Assembly: GCA_943788725.1 (NCBI GenBank)
Contig: CALSRJ010000001.1
Span: forward strand, 310,001 to 374,000
Reading direction: 5' to 3'
Length of the DNA stretch: 64,000 nt
Origin: an uncultured Flavobacteriales bacterium
Lineage (GTDB): Bacteria; Bacteroidota; Bacteroidia; Flavobacteriales_G; Salibacteraceae
The notes beneath the pieces are model-generated. The model did no database searches. It was not told the origin of the DNA and was given only the letters and a program-made list of their open reading frames with translations. Positions 52,600-62,230 of the stretch are shown here, in pieces; the stretch's first letter is position 1, and every line of letters starts with the position of its first letter. A program made the translations under genes and the position numbers.

Positions 52600-54308
52600 A
52601 GGAAGCCTCTATATCCAATGGGCGTAAGAACAAGCGGTGGACAGACCTGATGGGTCTTGTCATCGGACTTGCATCGATCTTCTTGGTGAACTACCTGGGT
52701 AGCTTCCTTTTTGAGCGCTTTGACCTGACGGCAGAAAAGCGCTATACCCTTTCAGACGCGACCATTTCAACGTTGGAAGAACTCGATGATGTGGTGTTTA
52801 TTCGGGTATACCTCGAAGGCAACTTGCCGACGGAGTTTCGAGAAATGCGGGCATCCACGAAGGAGATGCTCGATGACATGAGGGCATACGCCGGAGCCAA
52901 CTTGGAATACGAGTTCATCAATCCCTCCGCCAGTCCACAAGAGGAAGAGCGCTTAGATGTATACAAAGAGCTCACCCGCCAAGGCTTGCAGTTTACAAAC
53001 ATCCGCATGCGCACGGGAGATAAGGTCAGCGAACAAATCATTTTCCCGGGAGCCATCCTTTCTTTCAACGGAAAGGAAACGCCGATACAATTACTTAAGA
53101 GCCAAGCGGGGGCCGAACAGTCGGAGATGATTGAGCTATCGATCCAACAACTCGAATACGCTTTCATGAGTGGTATTCAAAAATTGGGCACAACAACCGA
53201 CCTGCACGTCGCTTTTATAGAAGGACATGGAGAGCTCGACAAATTAGAGACCGCAGATGCTGAACGTGCTCTCTCTGAGTTTTATGCGGTCGAACGCGTC
53301 ACCATTGACGAGCAACTCGGTGCGTTGAATGGTTTTGACGCCATCATTATTGCACAACCAGACAGTGCCTTCAGTGAAAAGGATAAGTTTATCATCGACC
53401 AATTCATCATGCGTGGCGGAAAGGTCATGTGGTGCATCGATCCGGTTTTCGCACGAATGGACAGCTTGAAGCAAAGCCAATTCACAATGGGCTTGGTCTT
53501 GGAGCACAACCTCACCGACCAGCTTTTCAGATACGGAGCAAGACTTAACAATGACCTGGTACTCGACCTAGAAGCCCTGCCGATTCCAATCGTAACCGGA
53601 ATGGTCGGTAATCAGCCCAACTACGAGATGTTTACCTGGTACTACATGCCATTGATATCTGGGAGTGAAGGACATCCGATTTCGAATAATATGGAGCGCC
53701 TGCGCTCTGAATTCGTAAGTACGATCGACTTGGTAGACGTAGAAGGCGTTACCAGTTACCCTCTGCTCCAATCGAGCGAGAAAAGTCGACTGGTAAACGC
53801 CCCTACTCGCATAAGCTTTAACATGTTACGGGAAACGCCTCGTTACGAAATGTACAGCGGTGGGCCGTATACCGTCGGTGCGCTGCTAGAAGGATCATTC
53901 TCTTCCGTATTTAAGAACCGTCTGCCCAAGCAGATTGTGGATAACCAGGGCATTCAATTCATGGAGAAGAGCGAGCCAACCAAGATGATCGTAGTATCGG
54001 ATGGCGACATTTTCAAAAATGAGCTCAGTCGAAGCGAAGAGAAATTCTATGCCCTTGGCTATTACAAGTACACCGACCAGATGTATGGCAACGGTGAATT
54101 CTTGTTGAACGCAATGAATTATTTGCTGGATGACAGTGGATTGATCAACGTTCGGAACAAAGAATACAAAATCCGCCTGCTCGACCAAGCGAAGGTGGAT
54201 GAAACGCGCTATTACTGGCAGGCGCTGAACACGGCCTTGCCCATCACCATTGTACTCCTGTTGGGAGGGTTGAGGATGTGGCTGCGCAGAAGAACATATG
54301 GCAATTAA
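52593..54308 (+). CDS. gldG: gliding-motility ABC component GldG
   Basis: 571 residues. An N-terminal membrane anchor (LMGLVIGLASIFLVNYLGSF), a large periplasmic domain with ABC_transp_aux-like segments (FIRVYLEGNLPTEFREMRAS, FIEGHGELDKLETADAERAL, FDAIIIAQPDSAFSEKDKFI) and a C-terminal membrane helix (ALPITIVLLLGGLRMWLRRR). It pairs with GldF and may present substrate to it. Translationally coupled to gldF; a DUF4340 protein follows after 12 bases. Confidence 0.9.
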   Translation: MVKEASISNGRKNKRWTDLMGLVIGLASIFLVNYLGSFLFERFDLTAEKRYTLSDATISTLEELDDVVFIRVYLEGNLPTEFREMRASTKEMLDDMRAYAGANLEYEFINPSASPQEEERLDVYKELTRQGLQFTNIRMRTGDKVSEQIIFPGAILSFNGKETPIQLLKSQAGAEQSEMIELSIQQLEYAFMSGIQKLGTTTDLHVAFIEGHGELDKLETADAERALSEFYAVERVTIDEQLGALNGFDAIIIAQPDSAFSEKDKFIIDQFIMRGGKVMWCIDPVFARMDSLKQSQFTMGLVLEHNLTDQLFRYGARLNNDLVLDLEALPIPIVTGMVGNQPNYEMFTWYYMPLISGSEGHPISNNMERLRSEFVSTIDLVDVEGVTSYPLLQSSEKSRLVNAPTRISFNMLRETPRYEMYSGGPYTVGALLEGSFSSVFKNRLPKQIVDNQGIQFMEKSEPTKMIVVSDGDIFKNELSRSEEKFYALGYYKYTDQMYGNGEFLLNAMNYLLDDSGLINVRNKEYKIRLLDQAKVDETRYYWQALNTALPITIVLLLGGLRMWLRRRTYGN

Positions 54309-54320
54309 AAGAAGAGAACA

Positions 54321-55319
54321 ATGAGGAAGGTAATAGTGGGCGTGGTATTTCTGTTGGTATTAGCAACAATCACTGTTTGGATGAGGAATTCGGATTCCTC
54401 CAACACGATTCAAAACGAAATTTCTGAGTTTTCCTTTGCCGACACTGCTTCGGTGGATCACATTATTCTGAAGGACGAGAACGGTACGATAATCGATTTG
54501 AAGAAGGGAAACGATCGCTGGACCTTGAACGACGAGTTTATAGCCCGGCCTGATGCTGTGCGAAACCTGCTCACTACGATGAAAAAAGTTTCCGTTCGCG
54601 CCCCTATCAGTCAGCAGGAAATGAATACAGTGCTTAAAAATATCATCACCAGTCACACCTTAGTCGATATGTATGTTGGGAGTGACTTGGTCCGCAATTA
54701 CTACGTGGGAGGACCCGACAAAGAACACACCGGAACGTATATGCTGATGAAGGGGGCGCAACGTCCTTACCTCATGCACATCGAAGGTTTTCACGGCTTT
54801 CTCACCCCTCGGTTTTTCACGAACACATACGAGTGGCGACACCGAGGAGTCTTTGAGTACAAGCCTGAAGAAATTGGAAGCATTGAAATAAACTACGTTA
54901 ACCGAGCCGATAAGGATTTCCGTATTGAGCGCGCGGCAACAGGCGACTTCGAAGTATTCGTTGGCCCAGACATGACACCCGTTGCCTCCATTGATAGCTT
55001 CATGCTGAGCGCTTACTTGACCAATTACAAGATGATCCATTACGAGAGCTACGAGGAAACCAAGAGTGATGCCTTTCTAGACTCTGTGAGGGTAAGCGAA
55101 CCGATCTTTCACATTACCGTAGGTGACCTCTCTGGTCACGAAAAGAAAGTGACCGCGTTCAGAAAGCCTATCAAAGAAGGATACGACCCTGAAGGCAACG
55201 AGATCAGCTACGATATGGATCGGCTCTACATCGCCATTGACTCAGAGGAAATTGTCATTGCACAATACGTCATTTTCGACAAGTTAACGGCTGGAATATC
55301 GTTCTTCAAAAACCGTTAA
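54321..55319 (+). CDS. DUF4340 domain protein
   Basis: 332 residues. One N-terminal membrane anchor (VIVGVVFLLVLATITVWM), then periplasmic beta-rich repeats (VDHIILKDENGTIIDLKKGN, RWTLNDEFIARPDAVRNLLT) of the DUF4340 family. Members sit beside gldFG-like or ABC-2 transporters, so it probably completes the GldFG membrane unit. No catalytic motif is seen. Confidence 0.82.
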   Translation: MRKVIVGVVFLLVLATITVWMRNSDSSNTIQNEISEFSFADTASVDHIILKDENGTIIDLKKGNDRWTLNDEFIARPDAVRNLLTTMKKVSVRAPISQQEMNTVLKNIITSHTLVDMYVGSDLVRNYYVGGPDKEHTGTYMLMKGAQRPYLMHIEGFHGFLTPRFFTNTYEWRHRGVFEYKPEEIGSIEINYVNRADKDFRIERAATGDFEVFVGPDMTPVASIDSFMLSAYLTNYKMIHYESYEETKSDAFLDSVRVSEPIFHITVGDLSGHEKKVTAFRKPIKEGYDPEGNEISYDMDRLYIAIDSEEIVIAQYVIFDKLTAGISFFKNR

Positions 55320-55345
55320 AAACTTCGTATAACTCGGCTACTAGG

Positions 55346-55379
55346 TTGATTTTCTTCTTGGGGGTAAAGTCTATATTTG
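55346..55379 (+). promoter_or_regulatory. promoter of dnaN: TTG, 23-base spacer, TATATTTG
   Basis: TTG at 55346-55348 and a perfect -7 box at 55372-55379, with a leader of about 40 bases to ATG 55428. It separates dnaN from the gld group. Confidence 0.6.
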
Positions 55380-55427
55380 CCTTCTGTCGGAAGGGCGCGC
55401 GCGCTCTCTAAACCTTAATAATACAGC

Positions 55428-56549
55428 ATGAAATTCATCGTCTCTAGCAGTACGCTTTTGAAGCAACTCACCTCCATCAGTGGAGTACTTAACACGAGCA
55501 GCAACCTCCCCATCTTGAGCTACTTCCTCTTTGATGTGAGCGACAAAAAACTCATGGTGTCAGGATCAGACCTCGAATCAACCATGGTCGCTGAGATCAA
55601 TTTAGAGAAGGCCGACGACGACATGAAGGTTTGCGTTCCAGCCAAGCTGTTGTTGGATATGCTCAAGACCTTCTCAGATCAACCACTGACATTTTCTGTA
55701 GACGAAAAAAGTTATGGCATAGAGGTAGCCTCAGATTCTGGAAAGTACAAACTCGCTGGAGCAAGTGGTGACGAGTTTCCTCGTCTCCCAGAAATGGATA
55801 CGTCTTCTAAAATGAAGATCGACAGTGGCATATTGTTCAACGCGATCAATAAGACCGTATTTGCAACTGGAAATGACGAGTTACGTCCCGTAATGAGTGG
55901 TGTTTTCTTCGCTTTGGAAAAAGACGGGATCACCTTCGTAGCCACCGATGCTCACAAACTGGTCAAGTACCACAGAACTGATTGTAAATCAGGGAAGTCT
56001 GCGAGTTTCATTATGCCTAAAAAACCATTGAATCTCCTAAAGTCACTCATGTCAAACCTTTCTACGGACGTAGAAATAGAATACAACGAGACCAACGCAG
56101 CCTTTGTCTTTGAGAACTACAAACTCGTGAGTAGATTGATCGATGGGAAGTATCCTAACTACGATGCGGTTATCCCAAAAGAGAACCCCAACGAGATGAG
56201 CATTGACCGAGTAGTTTTCCTGAACAGTGTGCGTCGCGTTTCTATTTTCTCCAATAAGACAACGCATCAAGTGCGCTTAGCCATCAAGGGCAGTGAGCTG
56301 CAAGTATCCGCTGAGGACCTTGATTACAGCAATGAAGCCAGCGAGCGACTAAATTGCAACTACAATGGCGAGGACATCGTGATTGGATTCAACAGTAGGT
56401 TTTTGATCGAAATGCTCAACAACCTTGAATCCGATGAAGTGAAGCTTCTGATGAGTGCTCCTAACCGTGCTGGACTTCTTTCTCCTACTGAGAAAGATGA
56501 CGCCGAAGACATCGTGATGCTGGTCATGCCAGTGATGCTAAGTCAATAA
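55428..56549 (+). CDS. dnaN: DNA polymerase III beta subunit (sliding clamp)
   Basis: 373 residues with three clamp domains. It starts MKFIVSSSTLLKQLTSISGV, with NLPILSYFLFDV (about residue 25), the Ala/Ser stretch DAHKLVKYHR (about 177), and the C-terminal YLIxP-type end MLVMPVMLSQ. It tethers polymerase to DNA. dnaN follows gldFG-DUF4340 in many Flavobacteria. No dnaA or oriC box cluster is seen nearby. Confidence 0.95.
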   Translation: MKFIVSSSTLLKQLTSISGVLNTSSNLPILSYFLFDVSDKKLMVSGSDLESTMVAEINLEKADDDMKVCVPAKLLLDMLKTFSDQPLTFSVDEKSYGIEVASDSGKYKLAGASGDEFPRLPEMDTSSKMKIDSGILFNAINKTVFATGNDELRPVMSGVFFALEKDGITFVATDAHKLVKYHRTDCKSGKSASFIMPKKPLNLLKSLMSNLSTDVEIEYNETNAAFVFENYKLVSRLIDGKYPNYDAVIPKENPNEMSIDRVVFLNSVRRVSIFSNKTTHQVRLAIKGSELQVSAEDLDYSNEASERLNCNYNGEDIVIGFNSRFLIEMLNNLESDEVKLLMSAPNRAGLLSPTEKDDAEDIVMLVMPVMLSQ

Positions 56550-56579
56550 GCTACGGCCGCTTTTTGTACCTTCCATCCC

Positions 56580-57839
56580 ATGTTGGATCGGACTTTTAGA
56601 CTTCGTTTTATGCTCTTGTTTTTGTGCGCCCTGACCGCACCTGCTACATGCGCTCAAGACTGCGTTGGCGGTCAGATTTGCAGCAAGGAAGCCTATCTCT
56701 ACGGTCGATTTGAAGTAGCCATGCGCTCGGCTGGCGTAAGCGGAGTCATCTCCTCCTTTTTTCTCTACAACTTGGACCTAGGATGCAATTGGCCAGAGGA
56801 GAACAATGAAATCGACATTGAGATGACGGGGAATAGCGAGGACGTCCTATTCACCACACACTATCCAGGTCCTTGGTACATAACCGACACGTATTCTCCT
56901 TCCTTTAATCCACACGATAGCCTCCACCACTACGCCATTGAATGGGAGCCCGGCATTGTGCGCTGGTTTGTAGACGGTGCATTGGTCACCACCCAAGATC
57001 ACAGCACGATAGATGAATTGATCTACCCCTTGCGGGTCATGATGAACCTTTGGGCCGTAGACAACGAAGCTTGGGCTGGGCCATGGGATACCGTGAGCAT
57101 GCCGGTGACCGCCTTGTACGACTACGTAAAGTGCTATTCCTACGCTCCAGGCACAGGAGATTATGGAACGAACAACCATTTCAAACTAGACTGGGAGGAG
57201 TCGTTCAACACCTTGGACGCAGAACGATGGACGGTGGAGCAATTTGGGGGGTTCGGAGGGAATTTCTGTTCCTTCGAGTCTTCTTCCGTGGTGATCGATA
57301 GCGGCTTGATGACGCTCCTTATTGAAGCCCCACAGGCACATGCGCAAGTGCCCACTACCTTCTCTGTAGACCTAAGCGCTGAATCGCTCTCGACTTTAGA
57401 TGTAATCTACTTGAACGGCAGCTTCAATAATTGGTGTGGGTCCTGCCAACCCATGACGGAGCAAGACGGGATCTGGACGGCAACTGTAGACTTAGATCCA
57501 GGGAAATACGAATACCTTTTCACCAAGAATACGTGGGAAGAAAACGGGAGCGCACCGTACCAAAGCGAATGCGATTACAATCCTTGCGATGAATGGTTGA
57601 ATTACGGAGTGCTTGTTCCTGTGGATGCCGCTCCCATTGACCTAGAAACGGTCTGCTGGGGCGAATGTTATGCATGTGCACCTGTCTCGACCCGGTTGAT
57701 TCCGAATCAAAACAGAAAGAAAATCCAAGCGGTTTTCGATTTGATGGGACGGCCAGCCAGCGCTTCATCAACTGGCGTTTTGATCTATCAGCATGACGAC
57801 GGCTCCTTCGAAAAGAAAGTGGCCTTACCTACCCATTGA
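56580..57839 (+). CDS. GH16 beta-glucanase with circularly permuted strands and CBM48-like domain
   Basis: 419 residues after a signal peptide (about 1-26). The catalytic segment starts directly at YLYGRFEVAMRSAGVSG and has the active site NEIDIEM (Glu77, Asp79, Glu81). The usual first strands of GH16 are not at the N-terminus but at residues 203-250 (LDWEESFNTLDAERWTVE to SSVVIDSGLMTLLIEAP). This order matches the natural permutation known in Fibrobacter lichenase. Residues 260-350 form a glycogen-binding-like module (VIYLNGSFNNWCGSC, GKYEYLF). A sorting-domain-like tail (FDLMGRPASASSTGVLIY) ends it. Likely a secreted beta-1,3-1,4-glucanase. Confidence 0.87.
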   Translation: MLDRTFRLRFMLLFLCALTAPATCAQDCVGGQICSKEAYLYGRFEVAMRSAGVSGVISSFFLYNLDLGCNWPEENNEIDIEMTGNSEDVLFTTHYPGPWYITDTYSPSFNPHDSLHHYAIEWEPGIVRWFVDGALVTTQDHSTIDELIYPLRVMMNLWAVDNEAWAGPWDTVSMPVTALYDYVKCYSYAPGTGDYGTNNHFKLDWEESFNTLDAERWTVEQFGGFGGNFCSFESSSVVIDSGLMTLLIEAPQAHAQVPTTFSVDLSAESLSTLDVIYLNGSFNNWCGSCQPMTEQDGIWTATVDLDPGKYEYLFTKNTWEENGSAPYQSECDYNPCDEWLNYGVLVPVDAAPIDLETVCWGECYACAPVSTRLIPNQNRKKIQAVFDLMGRPASASSTGVLIYQHDDGSFEKKVALPTH

Positions 57840-57885
57840 TTTTTCCACAGCCGATTGCAGCTAAAAAATCAAGCTTGACTTACAA

Positions 57886-58548
57886 CTACGCATCCGACTC
57901 CCCCTTCGGTAGATAGGAGTATTTGATCCGGTAAGGTTTCCGCTGCTCTATGGTGTCGTCGCTTATTTCTTCAAAGGGGATGGTCTCCTCCCATGTATCT
58001 TCCAATTCCTCTTCCAACTCCCAACTGTACTTGGGGCGCTGTGGGCCTTCTCCCCGGTAATAGAATGCAAGGATCACTCCAGCGAGCGCTCCAAACAAGT
58101 GGCCCTCCCATGAAATGCCGGGTTGAATGGGCAAAACACCCCAAACCATGGAGCCATAGAGGAAAACAACCACGAGGGAAAGCGACATAAGTCTGAAATG
58201 CTTTCGGAAAACACCAGAGAAGAAAATGAAGGCCGCCAATGCATAAATAACTCCGCTAAAGCCAATATGGTTCCCATTTCTCGCTGCAATCCACATCCAT
58301 ACACCACTCATGATCCAGCTCCACAAGATGACGGGGCGCGCCAATTTTCCATAAAAGCTAAACAGTCCAAGCAGCAGGACAAATGCAGTAATGCTGTTGT
58401 CCGTTATATGTTTCCAGTCCGCATGGAGCAACGGATAGGTGAAAATACCAACGAGACCATGAGAAGTCCTAGGCGCCAATCCCAAGTCCCTTAAATCAAA
58501 GGAAATCAACGCGTCTAATCCGAAGACCAACCACAGTGTTCCGACCAT
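57886..58548 (-). CDS. rhomboid family intramembrane serine protease
   Basis: 220 residues with six membrane segments. The oxyanion Asn region is HADWKHITDN (about residue 42), the nucleophile Ser is in GFSGVIYALAAF (about residue 98) and the catalytic His is in SWEGHLFGALAG (about residue 150). An acidic cytoplasmic tail (ELEEELEDTWEETIPFEE) follows. It cleaves membrane proteins; the substrate is unknown. No longer N-terminus is possible because an in-frame stop lies upstream. Confidence 0.9.
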   Translation of the reverse strand: MVGTLWLVFGLDALISFDLRDLGLAPRTSHGLVGIFTYPLLHADWKHITDNSITAFVLLLGLFSFYGKLARPVILWSWIMSGVWMWIAARNGNHIGFSGVIYALAAFIFFSGVFRKHFRLMSLSLVVVFLYGSMVWGVLPIQPGISWEGHLFGALAGVILAFYYRGEGPQRPKYSWELEEELEDTWEETIPFEEISDDTIEQRKPYRIKYSYLPKGESDA

Positions 58549-58633
58549 TAAGATCGTGCTGTAGAGACTGTATTTTAAGTTCTTATTGATTTTTTGTTGA
58601 AATTAGAGCAATCTAAGCACAATTGTTTGACCT

Positions 58634-59137
58634 ATGAAAGTCCATTCTACCCTATTACTCGCAATCCTTTTCTTGGCAATGAGCGTACCAACGCTCGGAC
58701 AAGACACAACGGCAGTTGAGGCCTATGAAGTTTTGGAGATCAGCGGCGTCATCAGCATCGATGACGATGGCGTGGAAGAAGCACTGGTTGAGCTCTTCGA
58801 AGGCAATCGGGTAGTGGACGCTTTCGAGACCAAGAAGAACGGGAAGTTTAAGTTCACCCTTTACAACAACATGGTCTACACCATTCAGATCAATAAAAAG
58901 GGGTACTACACCAAACGCATCTCAATCAGCACCAAGCTTCCGGAAGGATATGACGATTTTGAAAAGTTCCAATTCGACATCGGTTTAACCGCAAAAGATG
59001 CAGAGAAATATGACCCTTACCTAGCGGAGTATCCCTCTGCCTTGATCGCCTTTGATTTGCGTAAGAAGGAGTTCAGTTTCGACAAGGATTACACGAAGTC
59101 GTACTTCGATGAGATCCGTCTTTCCGACAAACAATAG
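58634..59137 (+). CDS. secreted protein with carboxypeptidase-regulatory-like domain
   Basis: 167 residues. Signal peptide LLLAILFLAMSVPTLGQ; one beta-sandwich of the carboxypeptidase-regulatory type (VISIDDDGVEEALVELFEGN, KFKFTLYNNMVYTIQINKKG). The C-terminal third is charged. No sorting domain, so it is probably periplasmic or a lipid-free surface piece. It is convergent with purC with one base between stops. Function unknown. Confidence 0.78.
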   Translation: MKVHSTLLLAILFLAMSVPTLGQDTTAVEAYEVLEISGVISIDDDGVEEALVELFEGNRVVDAFETKKNGKFKFTLYNNMVYTIQINKKGYYTKRISISTKLPEGYDDFEKFQFDIGLTAKDAEKYDPYLAEYPSALIAFDLRKKEFSFDKDYTKSYFDEIRLSDKQ

Positions 59138-59138
59138 G

Positions 59139-60095
59139 TTATGTCAGATTGTCTTGGATCCAGGAGGCGATGTTGGACTCGACCCTGGTCTGGATCCGAT
59201 CCGTATCAGCTTTTATAAAGCGATCCCCCGTAATCTTCTCAAAAAGCTCGATGTAGCGGTCGCTCACCACCTGCACGAAATCATCCGGCATAACGGGCAT
59301 GGTTTGCCCCTCTAGTCCTTGAAAGCCGTTGCTTATCAACCATTGCCGGACAAACTCTTTGCTCAGTTGCTTTTGGTCCTCTCCCCGCTCCTGTCTTTCC
59401 TCATATCCTTCGGCGTAGAAATAACGTGAAGAGTCGGGTGTATGGATCTCGTCAATCAGAGTGATAGTACCATCAGGGGCAATGCCGAATTCATACTTGG
59501 TATCCACGAGGATCAACCCCTGAGCCGCAGCAATATCTGTCCCCCGTTGAAACAATGCGCGGGTATACTCTTCCAACTTGAGGTAAACCGCCTCCTCAAT
59601 AATGCCCTTCGATAGTATGTCTTCCCTGGAAATATCTTCGTCGTGGCCCTCGTCAGCCTTGGTTGCCGGTGTGATGATGGGCGAAGGAAAGCGGTCGCTC
59701 TCGCGCAGTCCTTCAGGCATAGCAACGCCACAAATCAAACGTTTGCCTGCGCGGTACTCTCTCCAAGCATGACCACTGAGGTATCCTCGGATCACCATTT
59801 CCACCTTGATTGGATCACATTTGAGTCCGACGGTAACGTTAGGGTCCGGAACCGCCACCATCCAATTCGGAACGATGTCTCGCGTGGCGTCTAGGAAGCG
59901 TGCTGCCAATTGATTCAAGACCTGCCCTTTGAACGGAATGCCTTTCGGAAGGACATGGTCAAACGCAGAAATGCGATCGCTGGCCACCATTACTAAGTAT
60001 TCTTCTCCAATGTGATATACATCCCGCACCTTACCTCGGTACATTTTCTTTTGTCCAGGAAAGTGATAGTTCGTCTCCTTGAGTGCTTCTGCCAT
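59139..60095 (-). CDS. purC: SAICAR synthetase
   Basis: 318 residues. Signatures: [12 protein letters not shown] (about residue 18), the ATP loop [18 protein letters not shown] (about 33), [20 protein letters not shown] (about 100) and [12 protein letters not shown] (about 199). It joins aspartate to CAIR in purine synthesis. It is the longer form of the enzyme, like the yeast-type enzymes. It is co-directional with phoH, 11 bases behind it. Confidence 0.95.
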   Translation of the reverse strand: MAEALKETNYHFPGQKKMYRGKVRDVYHIGEEYLVMVASDRISAFDHVLPKGIPFKGQVLNQLAARFLDATRDIVPNWMVAVPDPNVTVGLKCDPIKVEMVIRGYLSGHAWREYRAGKRLICGVAMPEGLRESDRFPSPIITPATKADEGHDEDISREDILSKGIIEEAVYLKLEEYTRALFQRGTDIAAAQGLILVDTKYEFGIAPDGTITLIDEIHTPDSSRYFYAEGYEERQERGEDQKQLSKEFVRQWLISNGFQGLEGQTMPVMPDDFVQVVSDRYIELFEKITGDRFIKADTDRIQTRVESNIASWIQDNLT

Positions 60096-60106
60096 GATAT
60101 GATGAA

Positions 60107-61072
60107 TCAGGATTTCTTTGTTCTTGTCTTTGTCGCCTTTTCGTCTGCCAGCTCATACCGCTCGATGATGCTTTCTACCAATTTATGCCGCACTACGTCG
60201 CGTTTATCTAGCCTAATATTGGCCACGCCTTTCACCCCTTCCAAGATGTCCATCGAATGTAACAGTCCACTGTCGATGTGCTTGGGAAGGTCAATTTGAC
60301 TGGCATCACCCGTTACGATGAACTTGGAACCACGCCCCATGCGCGTGAGAAACATCCGCATTTGATTGGCACTGGTGTTTTGCGCCTCATCCAAAATAAC
60401 GAAGGCATTTGCCAAGGTACGTCCGCGCATGAATGCAAGCGGAGCAATCTCAATAACGCCACGCTCGAGGAACTTACTCAACTTATCGTGCGGCACCATA
60501 TCAAAAAGTGCATCGTACAATGGACGCAAGTATGGATCAAGCTTCTCTTTCAAATCGCCCGGTAGAAAGCCTAAACTCTCTCCTGCTTCAACCGCAGGCC
60601 GAGTCAATACGATGCGCTGCACTTCCTTATCCTTCAAAGCTTTCACAGCAAGCGCTACAGCGGTATACGTCTTTCCGGTACCTGCAGGGCCAATCGCAAA
60701 CAGCATGTCGTGATTTCCCATGAGCTCCACCATCTTGAGCTGGTTAGGTGTACGCGCTTTGATAACCTTACCGTTGTTTCCGTAAAGCAATACCGCGTCA
60801 TCTGCCTTGATCTCAGGATTCTCTGAGCGAAGCAGGTTCTTCACATCATTGTCGTCCAGTCGATTGTACTGATTGAGAAAACCAATCAGCTCTTTCCACT
60901 TTGCTTCAAAAGCCTCCAACTCTTTCTGCGGACCAAGAACTTTCACTTGATCGCCCCGCGCGATGAGTTTCAAAGCAGAAAAGTGCTTACGCAGCACTTG
61001 CAGATTGGCGTTGTTTACTCCGAGGATATCCACTGGGTGGATGTCGTCAAATTGTATGATCAGTTCGTGCAA
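60107..61072 (-). CDS. PhoH-family ATPase with N-terminal KH-like domain (YbeZ type)
   Basis: 321 residues from TTG 61072; the TTG at 61129 lies beside a TTTCTTTG near -7 box and its extra 19 residues are not family-like. Residues about 1-90 form a KH-like part ([20 protein letters not shown]). The ATPase follows with Walker [19 protein letters not shown] (about residue 125) and Walker [20 protein letters not shown]. YbeZ works with the YbeY endonuclease in rRNA processing; ybeY is not adjacent. It precedes purC. Confidence 0.9.
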   Translation of the reverse strand: MHELIIQFDDIHPVDILGVNNANLQVLRKHFSALKLIARGDQVKVLGPQKELEAFEAKWKELIGFLNQYNRLDDNDVKNLLRSENPEIKADDAVLLYGNNGKVIKARTPNQLKMVELMGNHDMLFAIGPAGTGKTYTAVALAVKALKDKEVQRIVLTRPAVEAGESLGFLPGDLKEKLDPYLRPLYDALFDMVPHDKLSKFLERGVIEIAPLAFMRGRTLANAFVILDEAQNTSANQMRMFLTRMGRGSKFIVTGDASQIDLPKHIDSGLLHSMDILEGVKGVANIRLDKRDVVRHKLVESIIERYELADEKATKTRTKKS

Positions 61073-61166
61073 GCAGTTATCAATATTCAGGTTACGCCCC
61101 GCAGGATTTCCTACTTTCGCGCTACGCAAAGAAAGAAATTTCTCAGCGGGAAACTAAGGTGATTTT

Positions 61167-61943
61167 ATGCCCATAATAACACTGACATCAGACCTGGGAC
61201 TCGACGACCATTACCTCGCCATGGTAAAGGCGAAAATTCTATCCCAAAAGCCTGACGCACAGATTATTGATGTCAATCACTCTATTCATAAGTTTAACAT
61301 CGCCGAAGCCGCTTTTGTGCTCAAAACGATGCTAAAGGAGTTTCCGAAAGACACCATCCATATCGTAGCGGTTGGCACGCAGGCCATCGACGACATCACA
61401 CACCTGGGGATTCGCTACCAAGATCAGTACATCCTAACGGCGGATACTGGACTGTTTAGCCTGATTGCTGAGCAGCATCCTGACCTGGTGGTTGAACTGC
61501 AAATGAAGGTAGATACCGACGTAAGAATCTTTCCTATGCGCGACTTATACGCACCAGCTGCGGTATACCTGTCAAACGGCGGAACACTTGAGGTGATTGG
61601 AAGACGTGTGGAGTCCTACAACGAGCGGGTTCTGCTAAAGCCTACTACAGGAAGTGACTACATCAAAGGGGCGGTCATATATGTTGATGGCTACGGCAAT
61701 GCCATTTCCAACATTGATAAAAAGCTGATCAAGGAGATCGGAAAGGGACGAGAGTTCCTGATTGGATTTGTGCAGAAAGGCTACGAAATGACCGAAATCA
61801 AGCAACGCTATTCTGACGTGACCATGGGAGAAAGACTTGCATTGATCAACAGCGCCGGTCATCTTGAGATTGCAATCAATCAAGGACACGCTGCCGACTT
61901 GCTCGGGCTCAACGTAGGCGAATCCGTAATCATGACATTCTGA
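61167..61943 (+). CDS. SAM hydroxide adenosyltransferase (SAM hydrolase, DUF62)
   Basis: 258 residues. The start IITLTSDLGLDDHYLAMVKA and IIDVNHSIHKFNIAEAAFVL carry the Asp and His of the family triad. FPMRDLYAPAAVYLSNGG, then YVDGYGNAISNIDKKLIKE and VTMGERLALINSAGHLEIAI follow. The family cuts SAM to adenosine and methionine with water. First gene of an overlapping run of five genes ending with rlmD, which uses SAM. Confidence 0.9.
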   Translation: MPIITLTSDLGLDDHYLAMVKAKILSQKPDAQIIDVNHSIHKFNIAEAAFVLKTMLKEFPKDTIHIVAVGTQAIDDITHLGIRYQDQYILTADTGLFSLIAEQHPDLVVELQMKVDTDVRIFPMRDLYAPAAVYLSNGGTLEVIGRRVESYNERVLLKPTTGSDYIKGAVIYVDGYGNAISNIDKKLIKEIGKGREFLIGFVQKGYEMTEIKQRYSDVTMGERLALINSAGHLEIAINQGHAADLLGLNVGESVIMTF

Positions 61944-61945
61944 CC

Positions 61946-62230
61946 ATGCTGCGAATCGTGAAAATGACATTCAAAGAAGAGTTGTTGGAGGAATTCCTGC
62001 GCATTTTCGAAGTCTCCAAACCCAAGATCGAAGCTTTCCCAGGGTGCAGCAAGGTAGAGCTGGTACAGGACTTGAATGCACCATGCACGTTGATGACCCA
62101 CAGCATATGGGAAGGTCCCGAGGCCTTAGAAGCCTACCGAAATTCAGACTTATTCAAAGCAACATGGGCCAAGACCAAGGTGCTGTTTGACGACAGACCC
62201 GAAGCTTGGAGTGTTGAGAAAATCAGATGA
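61946..62230 (+). CDS. antibiotic biosynthesis monooxygenase-like (ABM) dimer protein
   Basis: 94 residues, a single ferredoxin-like ABM fold. MLRIVKMTFKEELLEEFLRI starts it; PGCSKVELVQDLNAPCTLMT and SIWEGPEALEAYRNSDLF are typical of the family, in which a dimer forms the active cavity. It could oxidise a quinol or bind heme or a small metabolite. It starts 2 bases past the SAM hydrolase stop and overlaps the next start (ATGA). Confidence 0.82.
   Translation: MLRIVKMTFKEELLEEFLRIFEVSKPKIEAFPGCSKVELVQDLNAPCTLMTHSIWEGPEALEAYRNSDLFKATWAKTKVLFDDRPEAWSVEKIR

Noticed and set aside
57836-57872. A+T-rich inverted repeat between the GH16 and rhomboid genes as a bidirectional terminator
   Set aside because: Stem is TTGATTTTT/AAAAATCAA with an 19-base loop and no GC core, too weak to claim.
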